Numbered from the stretch's first letter, positions 36,163 to 45,581 are shown. The stretch: 64,000 nt of DNA from Portibacter marinus (GCF_021533195.1 NZ_JAJNKB010000003.1:124001-188000); one strand, 5' to 3'. Translations and numbers: made by a program. Notes: a model not told the origin generated them from the letters alone.

Positions 36163-36789
36163 ATGAAATTACTACATGTCGTAGCAACTCCGCGCGGAGA
36201 AAAGAGTAACACCCTACCCATTTCAAAAGCTTTCATAAACGATCTTTCCAGCAAATTTTCGGACCTAGAAATCAAGGAAATCAATCCTTTTTTTGATGAG
36301 ATTCCAAAGGTGGCAGAACACAGCGCTGAAGTGAAGTATGCGATTATGGCAGGACAAAATGGGATTCAAAAGGATAATGAACAATGGAAAAAAGTAGAAG
36401 CTTTAATTTCCGATTTCTTAGAAGCTGATTATTATTTACTCACCATTCCACTCTGGAATTTTACCATTCCTCATGCGCTGAAGGCATACATAGATGCCAT
36501 TGTTCAACCTGGCTATCTATTCAGATACAATGAGCAAGGCGTTCCTATTGGTTTGGTGACCCAGAAAAAAATGGTTTGTATTTGTTCAACTGGTGGAGAT
36601 TATTCACCTGGTTCTCCTATGAACGCTCTGAATTTTATAGAGCCTTATATTCGTGCTATTTTTGGATTCGTAGGCATTACAGACATCGAATTTATCACTG
36701 CAGGACCTATGAACTATACAGAAGAAGTAAAGCAAATGGTGACGCAAGGAGCTGTAGATGCTGCAGAAAAAATAGTGGCGCGAATCTGA
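36163..36789 (+). CDS. azoR: FMN-dependent NADH:quinone/azo reductase (AzoR family)
   Basis: This flavodoxin-fold enzyme reduces quinones and azo compounds by two electrons with NADH. The ATG at 36163 (MKLLHVVATPRGEKSNTLPI) fits the family start and gives 208 residues; the open frame upstream is ignored. FMN-binding features are the SNTLP loop near residue 15, the LTIPLWNFTIPHALKAYIDA segment near 100-120, and ICSTGGDYSPGSPMNALNF near 140-160. It is monocistronic, convergent with the aldo/keto reductase gene, and has a perfect inverted repeat upstream. Confidence 0.88.
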   Translation: MKLLHVVATPRGEKSNTLPISKAFINDLSSKFSDLEIKEINPFFDEIPKVAEHSAEVKYAIMAGQNGIQKDNEQWKKVEALISDFLEADYYLLTIPLWNFTIPHALKAYIDAIVQPGYLFRYNEQGVPIGLVTQKKMVCICSTGGDYSPGSPMNALNFIEPYIRAIFGFVGITDIEFITAGPMNYTEEVKQMVTQGAVDAAEKIVARI

Positions 36790-36902
36790 TAGTTTAATCT
36801 TTTTTTCAATATGACCTTCTTTTATCCTGCTACTTTCTTAGATAAGGACATGTTGAGGGTAAGAGAAGGTCAATTCTACATACCCATTCATGAAAATTGG
36901 AT

Positions 36903-37814
36903 TCATAAGCTATTAAAGGTTGCCAATAATTTTTTCTGAAATTCCTGACCCTCTGTCACTTTATAACCAGCTTTCAAATTATCTATAGCATGCTCCAATT
37001 TCCCGGTTCCGGGAATAACACATGTCACTGCAGGATGAGCAATGATGTACTTTAAAAAAAATTGAGCCCAAGAATGGATCTCATGATCTTTACACCATTC
37101 CGGTAACAATTTATTTCTGGCCCAACTGAACAGCCCTCCTCCGCCGAATGGTCGATTGATGATGACTGCCGTTCCATGGTCTTTGGCAACTCCAAGTAAA
37201 TGGTCTTCTGCATGGCGATCATTGATGGCGTAGTTAAACTGAACAAAATCTGGATTTTCTTTTCTAATAATTGTGGCAAGACTTTTATGGGAAGCATTTG
37301 TATAATGAGTAATACCCCAATATCTGATTTTACCTTCTTCCTTCCATTCTTTGAGCGTTTTCATATGAACCTCCCAATCTACGAGGTTATGAATCTGCAT
37401 TAAGTCCATAGTCTTCCTTCTCATCAATTCAAAAGATCTTTTCATCTGATTGATGCCACTCTGTTTCCCAGTAGTCCAGACTTTCGTAGCGTAGAAAAAC
37501 TCGTCGCTGAAACTGAGCTGATTTGTCAAATCTCCCACAACCTCTTCAGACTTTCCATACATCGGAGAGCTATCTATCACTGCACCACCCATTTCATTCA
37601 TTTTCTTTAGCACAGATGTAAGCTCCTTTTTCTTGTCTTGATCTTGACCAACATCGAAGGTCTGCCATGTGCCTATTCCAAGTACAGGTAATAATTCACC
37701 TGATGAAGGTATGACACGCCTGGTCATTGAATATTCGATCGGATATTGAAATGGATTGAGCACTTTCGCTCCAGCCATCAGGGTAATGGCTTTTATGGCA
37801 CTTCTTCTTTTCAT
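36903..37814 (-). CDS. aldo/keto reductase with Tat-like signal
   Basis: The 303-residue protein has an aldo/keto reductase TIM barrel. The N-terminus reads MKRRSAIKAITLMAGAKVLN, a likely twin-arginine export signal, so the enzyme may act outside the cytoplasm. The catalytic Asp and Tyr are in VIDSSPMYGKSEEVVG, the Lys in FYATKVW, and the His in LMQIHNLVD; IINRPFGGGGLFSW and VIPGTGKLEHAIDNL cover the cofactor site. The substrate is unknown. The upstream region holds an 18-bp perfect palindrome (37958-37975) overlapping a minus-strand -7 type element (37972-37979). Confidence 0.85.
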   Translation of the reverse strand: MKRRSAIKAITLMAGAKVLNPFQYPIEYSMTRRVIPSSGELLPVLGIGTWQTFDVGQDQDKKKELTSVLKKMNEMGGAVIDSSPMYGKSEEVVGDLTNQLSFSDEFFYATKVWTTGKQSGINQMKRSFELMRRKTMDLMQIHNLVDWEVHMKTLKEWKEEGKIRYWGITHYTNASHKSLATIIRKENPDFVQFNYAINDRHAEDHLLGVAKDHGTAVIINRPFGGGGLFSWARNKLLPEWCKDHEIHSWAQFFLKYIIAHPAVTCVIPGTGKLEHAIDNLKAGYKVTEGQEFQKKLLATFNSL

Positions 37815-37957
37815 AATTTTATTTCAGTTCTATTTACAAGGCATATCCTTGCTCGTTTAATTCTAACAATCGGATCATCAGGTCAGTTTGGTAGATTGAT
37901 AGAAATTAGATCATGTCACCATTGGACTGTTTCTATTTCTTTGAATTGATTTGAGTA

Positions 37958-37979
37958 TTTGAAATGCATTTCAAACATA
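37958..37979 (-). promoter_or_regulatory. 18-bp palindrome overlapping a -7 element
   Basis: TTTGAAATGCATTTCAAA (37958-37975) is a perfect palindrome. It overlaps the plus-strand CAAACATA (37972-37979), which reads TATGTTTG on the minus strand and matches TAnnTTTG. It lies about 145 bases before the aldo/keto reductase ATG and 113 bases before the PPIase operon start, so it could control either direction. Confidence 0.4.
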
Positions 37980-38025
37980 GCTTAATATAGGCAATAATCC
38001 TTGATACTACTTACGTTTTACCCTA

Positions 38026-38056
38026 TTGAGAATACTGCATTATTTTACTATTTTTG
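38026..38056 (+). promoter_or_regulatory. promoter of the PPIase operon
   Basis: TTG at 38026-38028 is followed after 20 bases by TATTTTTG (38049-38056), an exact TAnnTTTG match. The ATG at 38088 is 31 bases further, which supports that start rather than the upstream TTG. Confidence 0.55.
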
Positions 38057-38087
38057 CAGCTTTATTTGGAAACCAATCAGGTTAGAA

Positions 38088-40055
38088 ATGACAAGAGTGA
38101 GAAATTTATGGGCTGGCGTCCTATGTATACTAGGAGTAGCAGGGCTTTATGCGCAAAACAATGATGAAGTTTTGTTTACGGTAGAGGGTAAGCCAGTTAC
38201 TGTTTCTGAGTTTAATTACATCTACAATAAGAATAACGGAGACGAGGCGGACTATAGCAGAGAAAGCGTAGAAGAATACCTCGATCTATATAAAAAATTC
38301 AAACTTAAAGTACAGAAAGCCAGGGACATGAAGCTGGATACCATTCCAGAACTGATCAATGAACTGGCAGGATATCGAAAGCAACTGGCAGATTCCTATT
38401 TAACAGATAAGGAAGTTTCCGAGGACCTGGTAAGAGAGGTTTACGATCGGCAGGCATATGATGTTAAAGTCAGACATATTGTTGTAAAAGTGCCTTCCAG
38501 AGCGACTGATGATCAGGTGGAAGAAGCGAGACAGAAAATTGAATCTATTGCTGAGCGTATTCATGGTGGGGAAAATTTTGCTGAAGTAGCTAAGGTAGCG
38601 AGCGAGGATGCCACTACCCGATTAAATGGCGGAGAACTCAATTACTTAACTGCGATGCTTCCCAATGGTTATTACGAGTTTGAGAATGCAATGTACCAGT
38701 TGGAGCCGGGTGAAGTTTCAGAACCTTTGAAGTCAAACGTAGGTTTTCATCTGGTACAAGTAATAGACAAAAGGCCGGCAAGAGGTCAAATGCACGCAGC
38801 TCATATTCTATTGAGAAAAAAGAAAAATGGCCAACCGGCCGAAGGTGTGAAAGAATTAGCAGATAGCCTTTATAATGTACTGCAAAAAGGTGGTGATTTT
38901 GCTCAATTGGCAAGGCAATACTCTGAAGACAGTAATTCTAAGGACAAAGGAGGTGATATCGGTGTATTTGGGATAAGTACCTATGAAAACAATTTTGAAG
39001 ATGCAGCCTATGCATTGAAAAATGACGGCGATATCAGTGAACCGGTCGAAACCAGTATTGGATGGCATATCATCAAGCGCCTGGATAAACCCGAAAGGGA
39101 ACCTTACGATCAGGTAAGAAGAAGAATCCAGGCAGACATCAAACAAGATGATCGTTATCAATTAGCTAAAGATCAAATGATAGAGGACATCAAAGAAATG
39201 GCCGGATTTACTGAGAATACAGAGCTGTTACAGCAGTTTATTGACAGCCTTGATGAGACTTTTTATTCTTACAAATGGCAGATCCCTCAAGGTGTCAGCG
39301 GAACATTATTTACACTTGGGGGTCAAGATTACTCCATGGGTATATTTGCAAATGAAGCCAGGAAGAATACAAGAAAGAGGTTGCGTTTCAGCAAGTCTGC
39401 ACCTTTAGAAGCATCTGTGATGGAATTGTATAATGACTACGTTCGTGAACAGGCCATGGAATATGAAGAAGCTAACTTGGAACAAAAGTACCCTGAATTT
39501 GGTGCATTAATGAGGGAATACCGTGAAGGGATTTTGCTGTTTGAAGCCACTAAGATCAATGTCTGGGACAAGGCCTCTCAAGATACTGCAGGCCTTCGTG
39601 AATTCTATGAAGAAAACAAGGATGACTACATGTGGAAAGAAAGAGCAGACATGGAAACTTTGTTGGTCATCACTGAGGATAAAAAGTTGATCAAGAAAAT
39701 CAGCAAGTATTTTAAAAAGCACTCGGGAGAAGAAGTTGTAGAGAAGTTTCACTCACAAGAGACACCAGTCACTTACAGATCTTCTACACATGAAAGAGGT
39801 GATCTGGATGTTGCAGGAATCAATTGGAAAGAGGGTGCCATTTCAGATGAACGATACGATAGCAAATCGAATACTGCAAAGCTGAGAAAGATAACTAAGA
39901 TCTATCCAGCCACTCCGAAAACTTTAAAAGATGCTCGTGGATATATTATCGCTGATTATCAGGACAGTCTTGACAAAGAATGGATAGAAAGTTTGGAACG
40001 ACAATACGAAATTAAGGTCAATGAAGAAGTGTTGGATAAATTGATCAGGGATTGA
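38088..40055 (+). CDS. periplasmic parvulin-type peptidyl-prolyl isomerase (two PpiC domains)
   Basis: The protein is predicted to fold or escort outer-membrane proteins. The ATG at 38088 (MTRVRNLWAGVLCILGVAGLYAQ) gives a signal peptide and 655 residues. An N-terminal SurA-like helical part is followed by two parvulin domains, at about 123-225 (VRHIVVKVPS, GGELNYLTAMLPNGYYEFE, VGFHLVQVIDKRP) and 232-330 (HAAHILLRKKKNG, GGDIGVFGI, IGWHIIKRLD), then a long charged helical C-terminal region with a weak third parvulin-like fold. It is the first gene of a tight three-gene PPIase set; its stop overlaps the TTG start of the next gene. Confidence 0.88.
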   Translation: MTRVRNLWAGVLCILGVAGLYAQNNDEVLFTVEGKPVTVSEFNYIYNKNNGDEADYSRESVEEYLDLYKKFKLKVQKARDMKLDTIPELINELAGYRKQLADSYLTDKEVSEDLVREVYDRQAYDVKVRHIVVKVPSRATDDQVEEARQKIESIAERIHGGENFAEVAKVASEDATTRLNGGELNYLTAMLPNGYYEFENAMYQLEPGEVSEPLKSNVGFHLVQVIDKRPARGQMHAAHILLRKKKNGQPAEGVKELADSLYNVLQKGGDFAQLARQYSEDSNSKDKGGDIGVFGISTYENNFEDAAYALKNDGDISEPVETSIGWHIIKRLDKPEREPYDQVRRRIQADIKQDDRYQLAKDQMIEDIKEMAGFTENTELLQQFIDSLDETFYSYKWQIPQGVSGTLFTLGGQDYSMGIFANEARKNTRKRLRFSKSAPLEASVMELYNDYVREQAMEYEEANLEQKYPEFGALMREYREGILLFEATKINVWDKASQDTAGLREFYEENKDDYMWKERADMETLLVITEDKKLIKKISKYFKKHSGEEVVEKFHSQETPVTYRSSTHERGDLDVAGINWKEGAISDERYDSKSNTAKLRKITKIYPATPKTLKDARGYIIADYQDSLDKEWIESLERQYEIKVNEEVLDKLIRD

Positions 40056-40885
40056 GATTAGGCATCATATATATCGTTTTACTAAGTGTTACAGCTTGTG
40101 GGGTCCAACAAGATCATGAGGATCCGGAGGATTCGATTCTTGCATCAGTATACGATCAGACACTGAGGTTATCGGATATTCAACCACTTCTTCAAACGGA
40201 GTCGTCACCTGAAGACAGCCTATTGTATGCGAACTCTATAGTAGAGCAATGGGCACGAGATGCCATTTTAATGCATGAGGCAGAGCGAAATATTCCTGCC
40301 GATCTTGACATTCAAAAAATGGTGAATGATTATAGATCCTCCTTGATTCTGATGACTTATAAACAACAACTGGTTGAACAGGAACTAGATACAACCATTA
40401 CAGATGCCCAATTAGAGTCTTATTATGAAGAACACAAAAGTCAATATAATCTTGATGAGCCCATTTTGAAATGCTTCCTCTTTAAAATCAGTCAGGAAAC
40501 CGAACGATTTGAAGAATTGGACAAGATGTGGAAAGAAAAAGAATATGAGAAGCTTGCCCTGGTGGATGAGTCTAATTTCGAACTTAAATTGCTGGACGAT
40601 CAATGGTATACGTGGAAAGACATCAACGCCTTGATACCGAAAAATATGTGGTCATATGCAACACTCAAAAGTAAGGAAGCAAAAAGTAAAAGCTCAGGAG
40701 ACTTTAAATATTTCATAAAAGTGACCGAATATGAAGACAAAAACAATTTAGCTCCGTTAAGCTATATTGAAGATCAGGCAAAAAAGGTTATTTTACATAA
40801 ACGCCAAACTGAATTGCTTGACCAACTCATGGAGAATCTCTATGAGAAATATTCAAATAATAACAATGTCAAAATTAATATATAA
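40052..40885 (+). CDS. SurA/PpiC-like lipoprotein without clear rotamase domain
   Basis: The 277-residue product starts with TTG that overlaps the previous stop as TTGA (40052-40055), an uncommon but clear coupling. It has a lipoprotein signal with lipobox ending SVTAC (Cys16). The rest is helical and charged and resembles the N-terminal chaperone part of SurA-type proteins (SIVEQWARDAILMHEAERN followed by a YEEHKSQYNLDEP segment), but I see no complete parvulin domain. Its place between two PPIase genes suggests a role in the same envelope-folding path. The third gene starts at the base after its stop. Confidence 0.65.
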   Translation: MRLGIIYIVLLSVTACGVQQDHEDPEDSILASVYDQTLRLSDIQPLLQTESSPEDSLLYANSIVEQWARDAILMHEAERNIPADLDIQKMVNDYRSSLILMTYKQQLVEQELDTTITDAQLESYYEEHKSQYNLDEPILKCFLFKISQETERFEELDKMWKEKEYEKLALVDESNFELKLLDDQWYTWKDINALIPKNMWSYATLKSKEAKSKSSGDFKYFIKVTEYEDKNNLAPLSYIEDQAKKVILHKRQTELLDQLMENLYEKYSNNNNVKINI

Positions 40886-42247
40886 ATGAGGTATTTGTTA
40901 ACACTTTTGGTCATTACGGCCTTTGCAATCAGTGGAAGTGCTCAATTACAAAGCAAGGTCATCGATAAGGTCGTTGCCAAAGTAGGAAGTGAGTACATTT
41001 TGCTCTCCGATGTTGAGAAACAATATGCCTATATCAAGCAGTCACAACCTTCAGCTGTACCGGAGTCTAAATGTGAAGTTTTAGAAAGCATCATTGCCCA
41101 GAAAATGATGGTTCACCAGGCAAAATTAGATAGCATCGCTGTGGGAGATGATGAAGTTGAAGCCCAATTGACATTCCGTATCGATAATATATTGGGCCAG
41201 ATGGGTAATGATGAAGCCTTTTTCGAAGATTATTACGGTCAGTCGATCGAGGAAGTCAAGGAAGGTATGCGAGAAGAATTACGAAATCAATTGCTTTCAG
41301 AAAGAATGCAATCACAAATCATCAATAGCGTCAATATTCGTCCTGAAGAAGTAAAAGCTTTTTACGAATCTATACCCAAAGATTCACTTCCGCTTTTAAA
41401 TGCAGAGGTTGAGTTAGCAGAAATCGTGATTAAGCCGGAAGCAAGTGACGCATCTAAAGATGAAGCTTATGAGCGTTTGTTGAAATACCGACAAATGATC
41501 GTCAACGATAGTGCTGATTTTGCAGAACTTGCGCTTAAATTTTCAGACGACCTGGGCTCAGGGTCTAAAGGTGGAGAACTGGGGTGGACCAAAAGAGGAA
41601 GTTTCGTTCCTGAGTTCGAAGCGGTTGCCTATAATTTGGCAGATAACGAAATCTCTGAAATTGTGAAATCAGAATTTGGTTATCACCTGATACAAGCTCT
41701 GGGCAGAAGAGGTAATCTCATTAAAACCAGACATATTTTGATCACCCCTGAGGTAACAGAAGCCGACCTGGAGAGAACTAAAATGTTCCTGGATAGCATC
41801 GGTAATTTGATCATGCAAGACTCTATCAGCTTCAGCGCAGCTGTGAAAAAGTATGGAAACGAGAAGGTTGAGTCCTATAATAATAACGGAAGGATGACGA
41901 ACCCTCAGACCAATACTACATTTTACAGTACCAATGATCTGCCACCAGAAATATATTTTGCCATTGAAGATCTTGAAGTAGGAGATGTATCAGCACCCAT
42001 TGAATATCAAGACAGAAAAGGAGATCCTATGTTTAGAATTGTTTTGCTTGAATCCAAGACGAAACCACACATTGCGAATCTTAAACAGGACTATTCGCGG
42101 TTGAGAGAATTTGCGATTGAAAGCAAAAAAAATGAATACTTCAATGAATGGATCATCTCTAAACTGAACAGTACATACATGGAAGTAGACAGCTCTTTCT
42201 CTGATTGTGGCAATATAAGTGGTTGGCTGGCTTCACAAGAACAATAG
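40886..42247 (+). CDS. surA: SurA-like periplasmic peptidyl-prolyl isomerase
   Basis: The 453-residue protein has a signal peptide (ending GSAQ), the SurA N-terminal chaperone region (VIDKVVAKVGSEYILLSDVE and later ESIIAQKMMVHQAKLDS), and two parvulin domains at about 172-275 (GGELGWTKRGSFVPEFEAVA, FGYHLIQALG) and 278-385 (IKTRHILITPEV). This is the layout of SurA, which hands unfolded outer-membrane proteins to the BAM complex. The gene begins with no gap after the previous stop; exonuclease III starts one base after its own stop. Confidence 0.88.
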   Translation: MRYLLTLLVITAFAISGSAQLQSKVIDKVVAKVGSEYILLSDVEKQYAYIKQSQPSAVPESKCEVLESIIAQKMMVHQAKLDSIAVGDDEVEAQLTFRIDNILGQMGNDEAFFEDYYGQSIEEVKEGMREELRNQLLSERMQSQIINSVNIRPEEVKAFYESIPKDSLPLLNAEVELAEIVIKPEASDASKDEAYERLLKYRQMIVNDSADFAELALKFSDDLGSGSKGGELGWTKRGSFVPEFEAVAYNLADNEISEIVKSEFGYHLIQALGRRGNLIKTRHILITPEVTEADLERTKMFLDSIGNLIMQDSISFSAAVKKYGNEKVESYNNNGRMTNPQTNTTFYSTNDLPPEIYFAIEDLEVGDVSAPIEYQDRKGDPMFRIVLLESKTKPHIANLKQDYSRLREFAIESKKNEYFNEWIISKLNSTYMEVDSSFSDCGNISGWLASQEQ

Positions 42248-42248
42248 T

Positions 42249-43013
42249 ATGAAGATTATTTCGTGGAATGTCAATGGTGTAAGAGCTGCAGTCAAAAAGG
42301 ATTTAATTAGTGAAATAAAGTCATCTGGTGCAGACATTTATTGCCTTCAAGAAACCAAAGCACAAGATGATCAGGTAGAGAAGGCGCTTTCAGATCTGGA
42401 TGAAATGGTTATCAATAGCCGTTCGGCAGTGAAAAAGGGTTATTCTGGTGTTGCTACTCTATCTAGAGAAGCTCCTCAAAATATATCTGTCGGAATTGGA
42501 ATTGAGCAACACATTCAGGAAGGTAGGGTCATTACGACAGAGTTCGAACAATTCTCTCTTGTCAATGTCTATGTTCCCAATGCAGGTGCAGGGCTGAAAA
42601 GGTTGGATTATAGAGCAGAATGGGACAAAGATTTCGCATCCTACCTTAGTGATCAGAGAGAAAATAAGCCCGTAATCGTGACCGGCGATTTCAATGTAGC
42701 CCATCAACCCATTGACCTGGCCAGACCAAAATCAAACTATAATAAGACCTCCGGCTATACACAGGTAGAAATAGATGGAATGTCTGGTCTACTTGATGTG
42801 GGATTTATAGATTCCTTTAGATTTTTGCACCCTGATGAAGTAAAATATAGCTTTTGGAGTGTACGATTTGGCGCTCGTGCCAAGAATGTAGGTTGGAGAT
42901 TAGACTACTTTTTGGTTGATGAGCGATTACGTGATCATATCGTAGCCGCAGATATTCAAACTGAAATCATGGGAAGCGATCACTGCCCAGTACTGTTGGA
43001 ACTTTCGTTTTAA
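42249..43013 (+). CDS. xth: exodeoxyribonuclease III
   Basis: This Mg-dependent AP endonuclease and 3'-5' exonuclease acts in base-excision repair. The ATG at 42249 (MKIISWNVNGVRAAVKKDL) is the family start, giving 254 residues; the open frame further upstream overlaps surA and is not used. Catalytic motifs are complete: SWNVNG (metal Asn), LQETK (metal Glu), VNVYVPNAG, VTGDFNVAH (Asp and Asn), GWRLDYFLV and GSDHCPV (Asp-His pair). It is the last gene of the PPIase run, one base downstream of the surA stop. The following spacer (43014-43238) holds an 8-bp inverted repeat but no clear terminator. Confidence 0.95.
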   Translation: MKIISWNVNGVRAAVKKDLISEIKSSGADIYCLQETKAQDDQVEKALSDLDEMVINSRSAVKKGYSGVATLSREAPQNISVGIGIEQHIQEGRVITTEFEQFSLVNVYVPNAGAGLKRLDYRAEWDKDFASYLSDQRENKPVIVTGDFNVAHQPIDLARPKSNYNKTSGYTQVEIDGMSGLLDVGFIDSFRFLHPDEVKYSFWSVRFGARAKNVGWRLDYFLVDERLRDHIVAADIQTEIMGSDHCPVLLELSF

Positions 43014-43238
43014 ACCAACTCATCATGGATCATATGGTGAGCTATTTCTATTTAACAATGTAAATGGTGTCAATTTTCAATGGAGTAAGCCTCTATATAG
43101 GTTTATTATTGTCACATTAAGATCACCATGTACTCTTTTATCCTTACCATACAGTCATTGATTCCTACGAGCCACTCACCCACCAATGACTTTGATGCAT
43201 CATTCCATTAAATTTAGAAATGGTAATTCTAAAATATT

Positions 43239-43868
43239 ATGGAAATCTTTAAATTGAATTTTTTGGTATGCTGTGTTCTGCTGAGCTTGATTTCACAAGC
43301 TCAAATTGCTATCAGTTCAAATGGTAATCGACCAAACGTTTCAGCTATGCTTGATATTCAATCCACCGACAAAGGAGTTTTAATTCCGCGATTGAGTACA
43401 TCTCAAAGACAAGCCATTTTCACACCTGCTAATGGACTGATGGTCTATGATATTACAACCAGTAGTTTTTGGTTTTCACAAAGTGGGCTTTGGAAGGAAC
43501 TGAAGATAGAAAGTGTTCCAGAAACTGACATGCCGATTCCTATCCAATTTCAAGGGGGGATCGTAGAAGTCCACCCTACTGACAGTGGAATCGGTGTGAA
43601 TTGGACCGATGCTCAACAGACATGCAACAATTTGATTGCATTCGGTTATGACGACTGGTTTTTACCTTCTAAACTGTTATTAGATGCGATGTACAAGCAA
43701 TCCTACCTAATTAAAGGCTTGTCTCAAACGGAATCTGCCAAATATTGGAGCTCCACAGAAGCAGACGCGACCAGTGCCTACACACAAAGGTTAGATTACG
43801 GCGGACCTGATCCCGATAATAAAGACATGGCTGTTGATCACAACTGCCGATGTGTGCGCAAAAAATAG
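43239..43868 (+). CDS. secreted tail-fibre-like protein with DUF1566 (Lcl) domain
   Basis: The 209-residue protein has a signal peptide (ending LISQAQ), then the segment SAMLDIQSTDKGVLIPRLST and TPANGLMVYDITTSSFWFS, which is typical of Bacteroidota surface proteins related to phage tail-fibre modules. The C-terminal half (about 110-209) has the Lcl/DUF1566 pattern: NWTDAQQTC, GYDDWFLPSKLLLDAMY, YWSSTEADA and CRCVRKK with two Cys. Function is unknown, probably cell-surface. It is followed 42 bases later by a second surface protein and may be cotranscribed with it. Confidence 0.7.
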   Translation: MEIFKLNFLVCCVLLSLISQAQIAISSNGNRPNVSAMLDIQSTDKGVLIPRLSTSQRQAIFTPANGLMVYDITTSSFWFSQSGLWKELKIESVPETDMPIPIQFQGGIVEVHPTDSGIGVNWTDAQQTCNNLIAFGYDDWFLPSKLLLDAMYKQSYLIKGLSQTESAKYWSSTEADATSAYTQRLDYGGPDPDNKDMAVDHNCRCVRKK

Positions 43869-43910
43869 CCGATTTTTTAAATCTACAACATTGACATAAA
43901 ATCACAATAA

Positions 43911-45518
43911 ATGAAAATCGTACTAACTATATCCATCATGTTGTTAAGCCTATCTGTCATCGGTCAATCTTGGAGTGAAATTCAGGGAGACGATGCCGGA
44001 TCTAACCTCAGCGGAGCCAATTTTAACTCCTACTTCGGGGACAGTACAGGTGCACTTGTGATCAACACAGATAACAACTCTTTTTTTGGATTTGCCGCAG
44101 GTAGAGGAAAACCTAACTCGACCATTTCCGGGGATGACATTGTAGCTATCGGATTCAAAGCAGGGTATAATATTCGATCAGCAAGAGAAAGTGTATTTAT
44201 AGGATCACAAGCAGGATTAGTACAGGAGGCCAATGGTGATAATGTTTTCATAGGTTTCAAATCTGGTTTCAATAGTACTTTTAGTAGGCAGGGTGTCTTT
44301 CTGGGATCAGAGGCTGGATACCATACCATTAACGCTAACTTTAATACTTTTGTCGGATATCGTGCCGGATACGATAATACAGAGGGCTCATCCAACACCT
44401 TTATAGGTCATCATGCGGGAATTAATAATACTACTGGCAGCAGTAACACATTCATTGGAAAGGATGTAGGCTATTTCAACGAGGTAGGAAGTGGGAACTC
44501 TTTCATGGGTGGTAAATACTCGACGACCGTAGTCGATGAAGTTACCGCAGTTATAGGAACTAGATATGACATGACTTACACGGGATCATTTAAAGCAGGT
44601 TACAGCAATCTGGTTAGTGCCAATACTTTTTTAGGAAGTGGTGCAGGAGGTAATAATGACAATGGAATGGCCAACACTTTCGTAGGCTATGGGAGCGGAA
44701 TTAGCAATGCTGACGGTCATGGAAATACTTTTGTAGGATATGGCGCCGGCTATCAAAATGATAGATTAAATGATAATTCAGGCGGTGATCGAAATACCTA
44801 CATGGGCGCTATGGCCGGAGAGAGTAACAGACAGGGGTCAGATAATGTGGTAGTAGGTTGGAATGCAGACTTAAACGGATCTGGCAGTGCGACAACCAAC
44901 AACGGCAACGTTATCATCGGTTCTGAGGCCAATTTATCTGCAGGAGATAGAAATAACAGGATCGTTCTGGGATATCAAGCCTCTTCCGGCATTGACAACT
45001 CTGTAGTGCTGGGAAATGCAGCTATCTTATCTATTACGGGTGCTGTTAATTTTACAGCCACTTCTGACGGGCGTTTCAAATCGGATATTAAGGAAGATGT
45101 TTCGGGACTTGAGTTTATTGAGAAACTGCGACCAGTGACCTATCATTATGACGCTCATAAATTGCACGAAAAAAGAGGATTTAACACCGATAAATTGTCG
45201 AGTGAGTTGGATCAAAAATCATCCATCAGATACACAGGATTTATCGCTCAGGAAGTGGAACAGGCAGCAGCTGATTGCGATTTTGAGTTTAGTGGTGTCG
45301 ATAAGCCTGATTCTGAAGAAGGTGTTTACGGGCTTAGATATGCAGAATTTACGGTTCAGGCCATTAAAGCCATACAGGAATTATCTAAAAAAGTCAAAGA
45401 GCAGGAAGCAATCATTGCTCAGCAGCAAGTTTTGTTATCTCAATACCAGGAAGTGGTTTCAGCTATGGATGCAAGGATCTCGGAAGTGGAAAATCGTGTC
45501 AAACCACAATTGCCCTAA
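43911..45518 (+). CDS. secreted repeat protein with C-terminal S74-type chaperone domain
   Basis: The 535-residue protein has a signal peptide (ending VIGQ) and a central region (about 30-370) of repeats of the type NTFVGYRAGYDN and NTFIGHHAGINN, which resemble the left-handed beta-roll head of trimeric adhesins. The C-terminal part begins SDGRFKSDIKEDVSGLEFIE and holds YTGFIAQEVEQAA, the pattern of the Peptidase_S74/intramolecular chaperone domain of endosialidase-type tail fibres, followed by a coiled coil (LSKKVKEQEAIIAQQQVLLS). In phage such domains drive trimerisation and then cut themselves off between Ser and Asp; the SD pair at the start of this domain is present. Here it is probably a surface protein. 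Confidence 0.78.
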   Translation: MKIVLTISIMLLSLSVIGQSWSEIQGDDAGSNLSGANFNSYFGDSTGALVINTDNNSFFGFAAGRGKPNSTISGDDIVAIGFKAGYNIRSARESVFIGSQAGLVQEANGDNVFIGFKSGFNSTFSRQGVFLGSEAGYHTINANFNTFVGYRAGYDNTEGSSNTFIGHHAGINNTTGSSNTFIGKDVGYFNEVGSGNSFMGGKYSTTVVDEVTAVIGTRYDMTYTGSFKAGYSNLVSANTFLGSGAGGNNDNGMANTFVGYGSGISNADGHGNTFVGYGAGYQNDRLNDNSGGDRNTYMGAMAGESNRQGSDNVVVGWNADLNGSGSATTNNGNVIIGSEANLSAGDRNNRIVLGYQASSGIDNSVVLGNAAILSITGAVNFTATSDGRFKSDIKEDVSGLEFIEKLRPVTYHYDAHKLHEKRGFNTDKLSSELDQKSSIRYTGFIAQEVEQAAADCDFEFSGVDKPDSEEGVYGLRYAEFTVQAIKAIQELSKKVKEQEAIIAQQQVLLSQYQEVVSAMDARISEVENRVKPQLP

Positions 45519-45581
45519 GCTGACGCAACATTTCCCATGCTAAAAAGAATTTTATAACTTAGGAATTTAAATTTCCCAATT

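Noticed and set aside
36811-36939. 42-codon plus-strand frame after the azoreductase gene
   Set aside because: It runs antisense into the end of the aldo/keto reductase gene and shows no domain or membrane segment; a 9-bp inverted repeat in it has a 43-base loop, so it is not a good terminator either.
43911-45518. Prophage origin of the tail-fibre-like genes
   Set aside because: No capsid, terminase, integrase or lysis gene is nearby and both proteins have Sec signal peptides, so they are cellular surface proteins.
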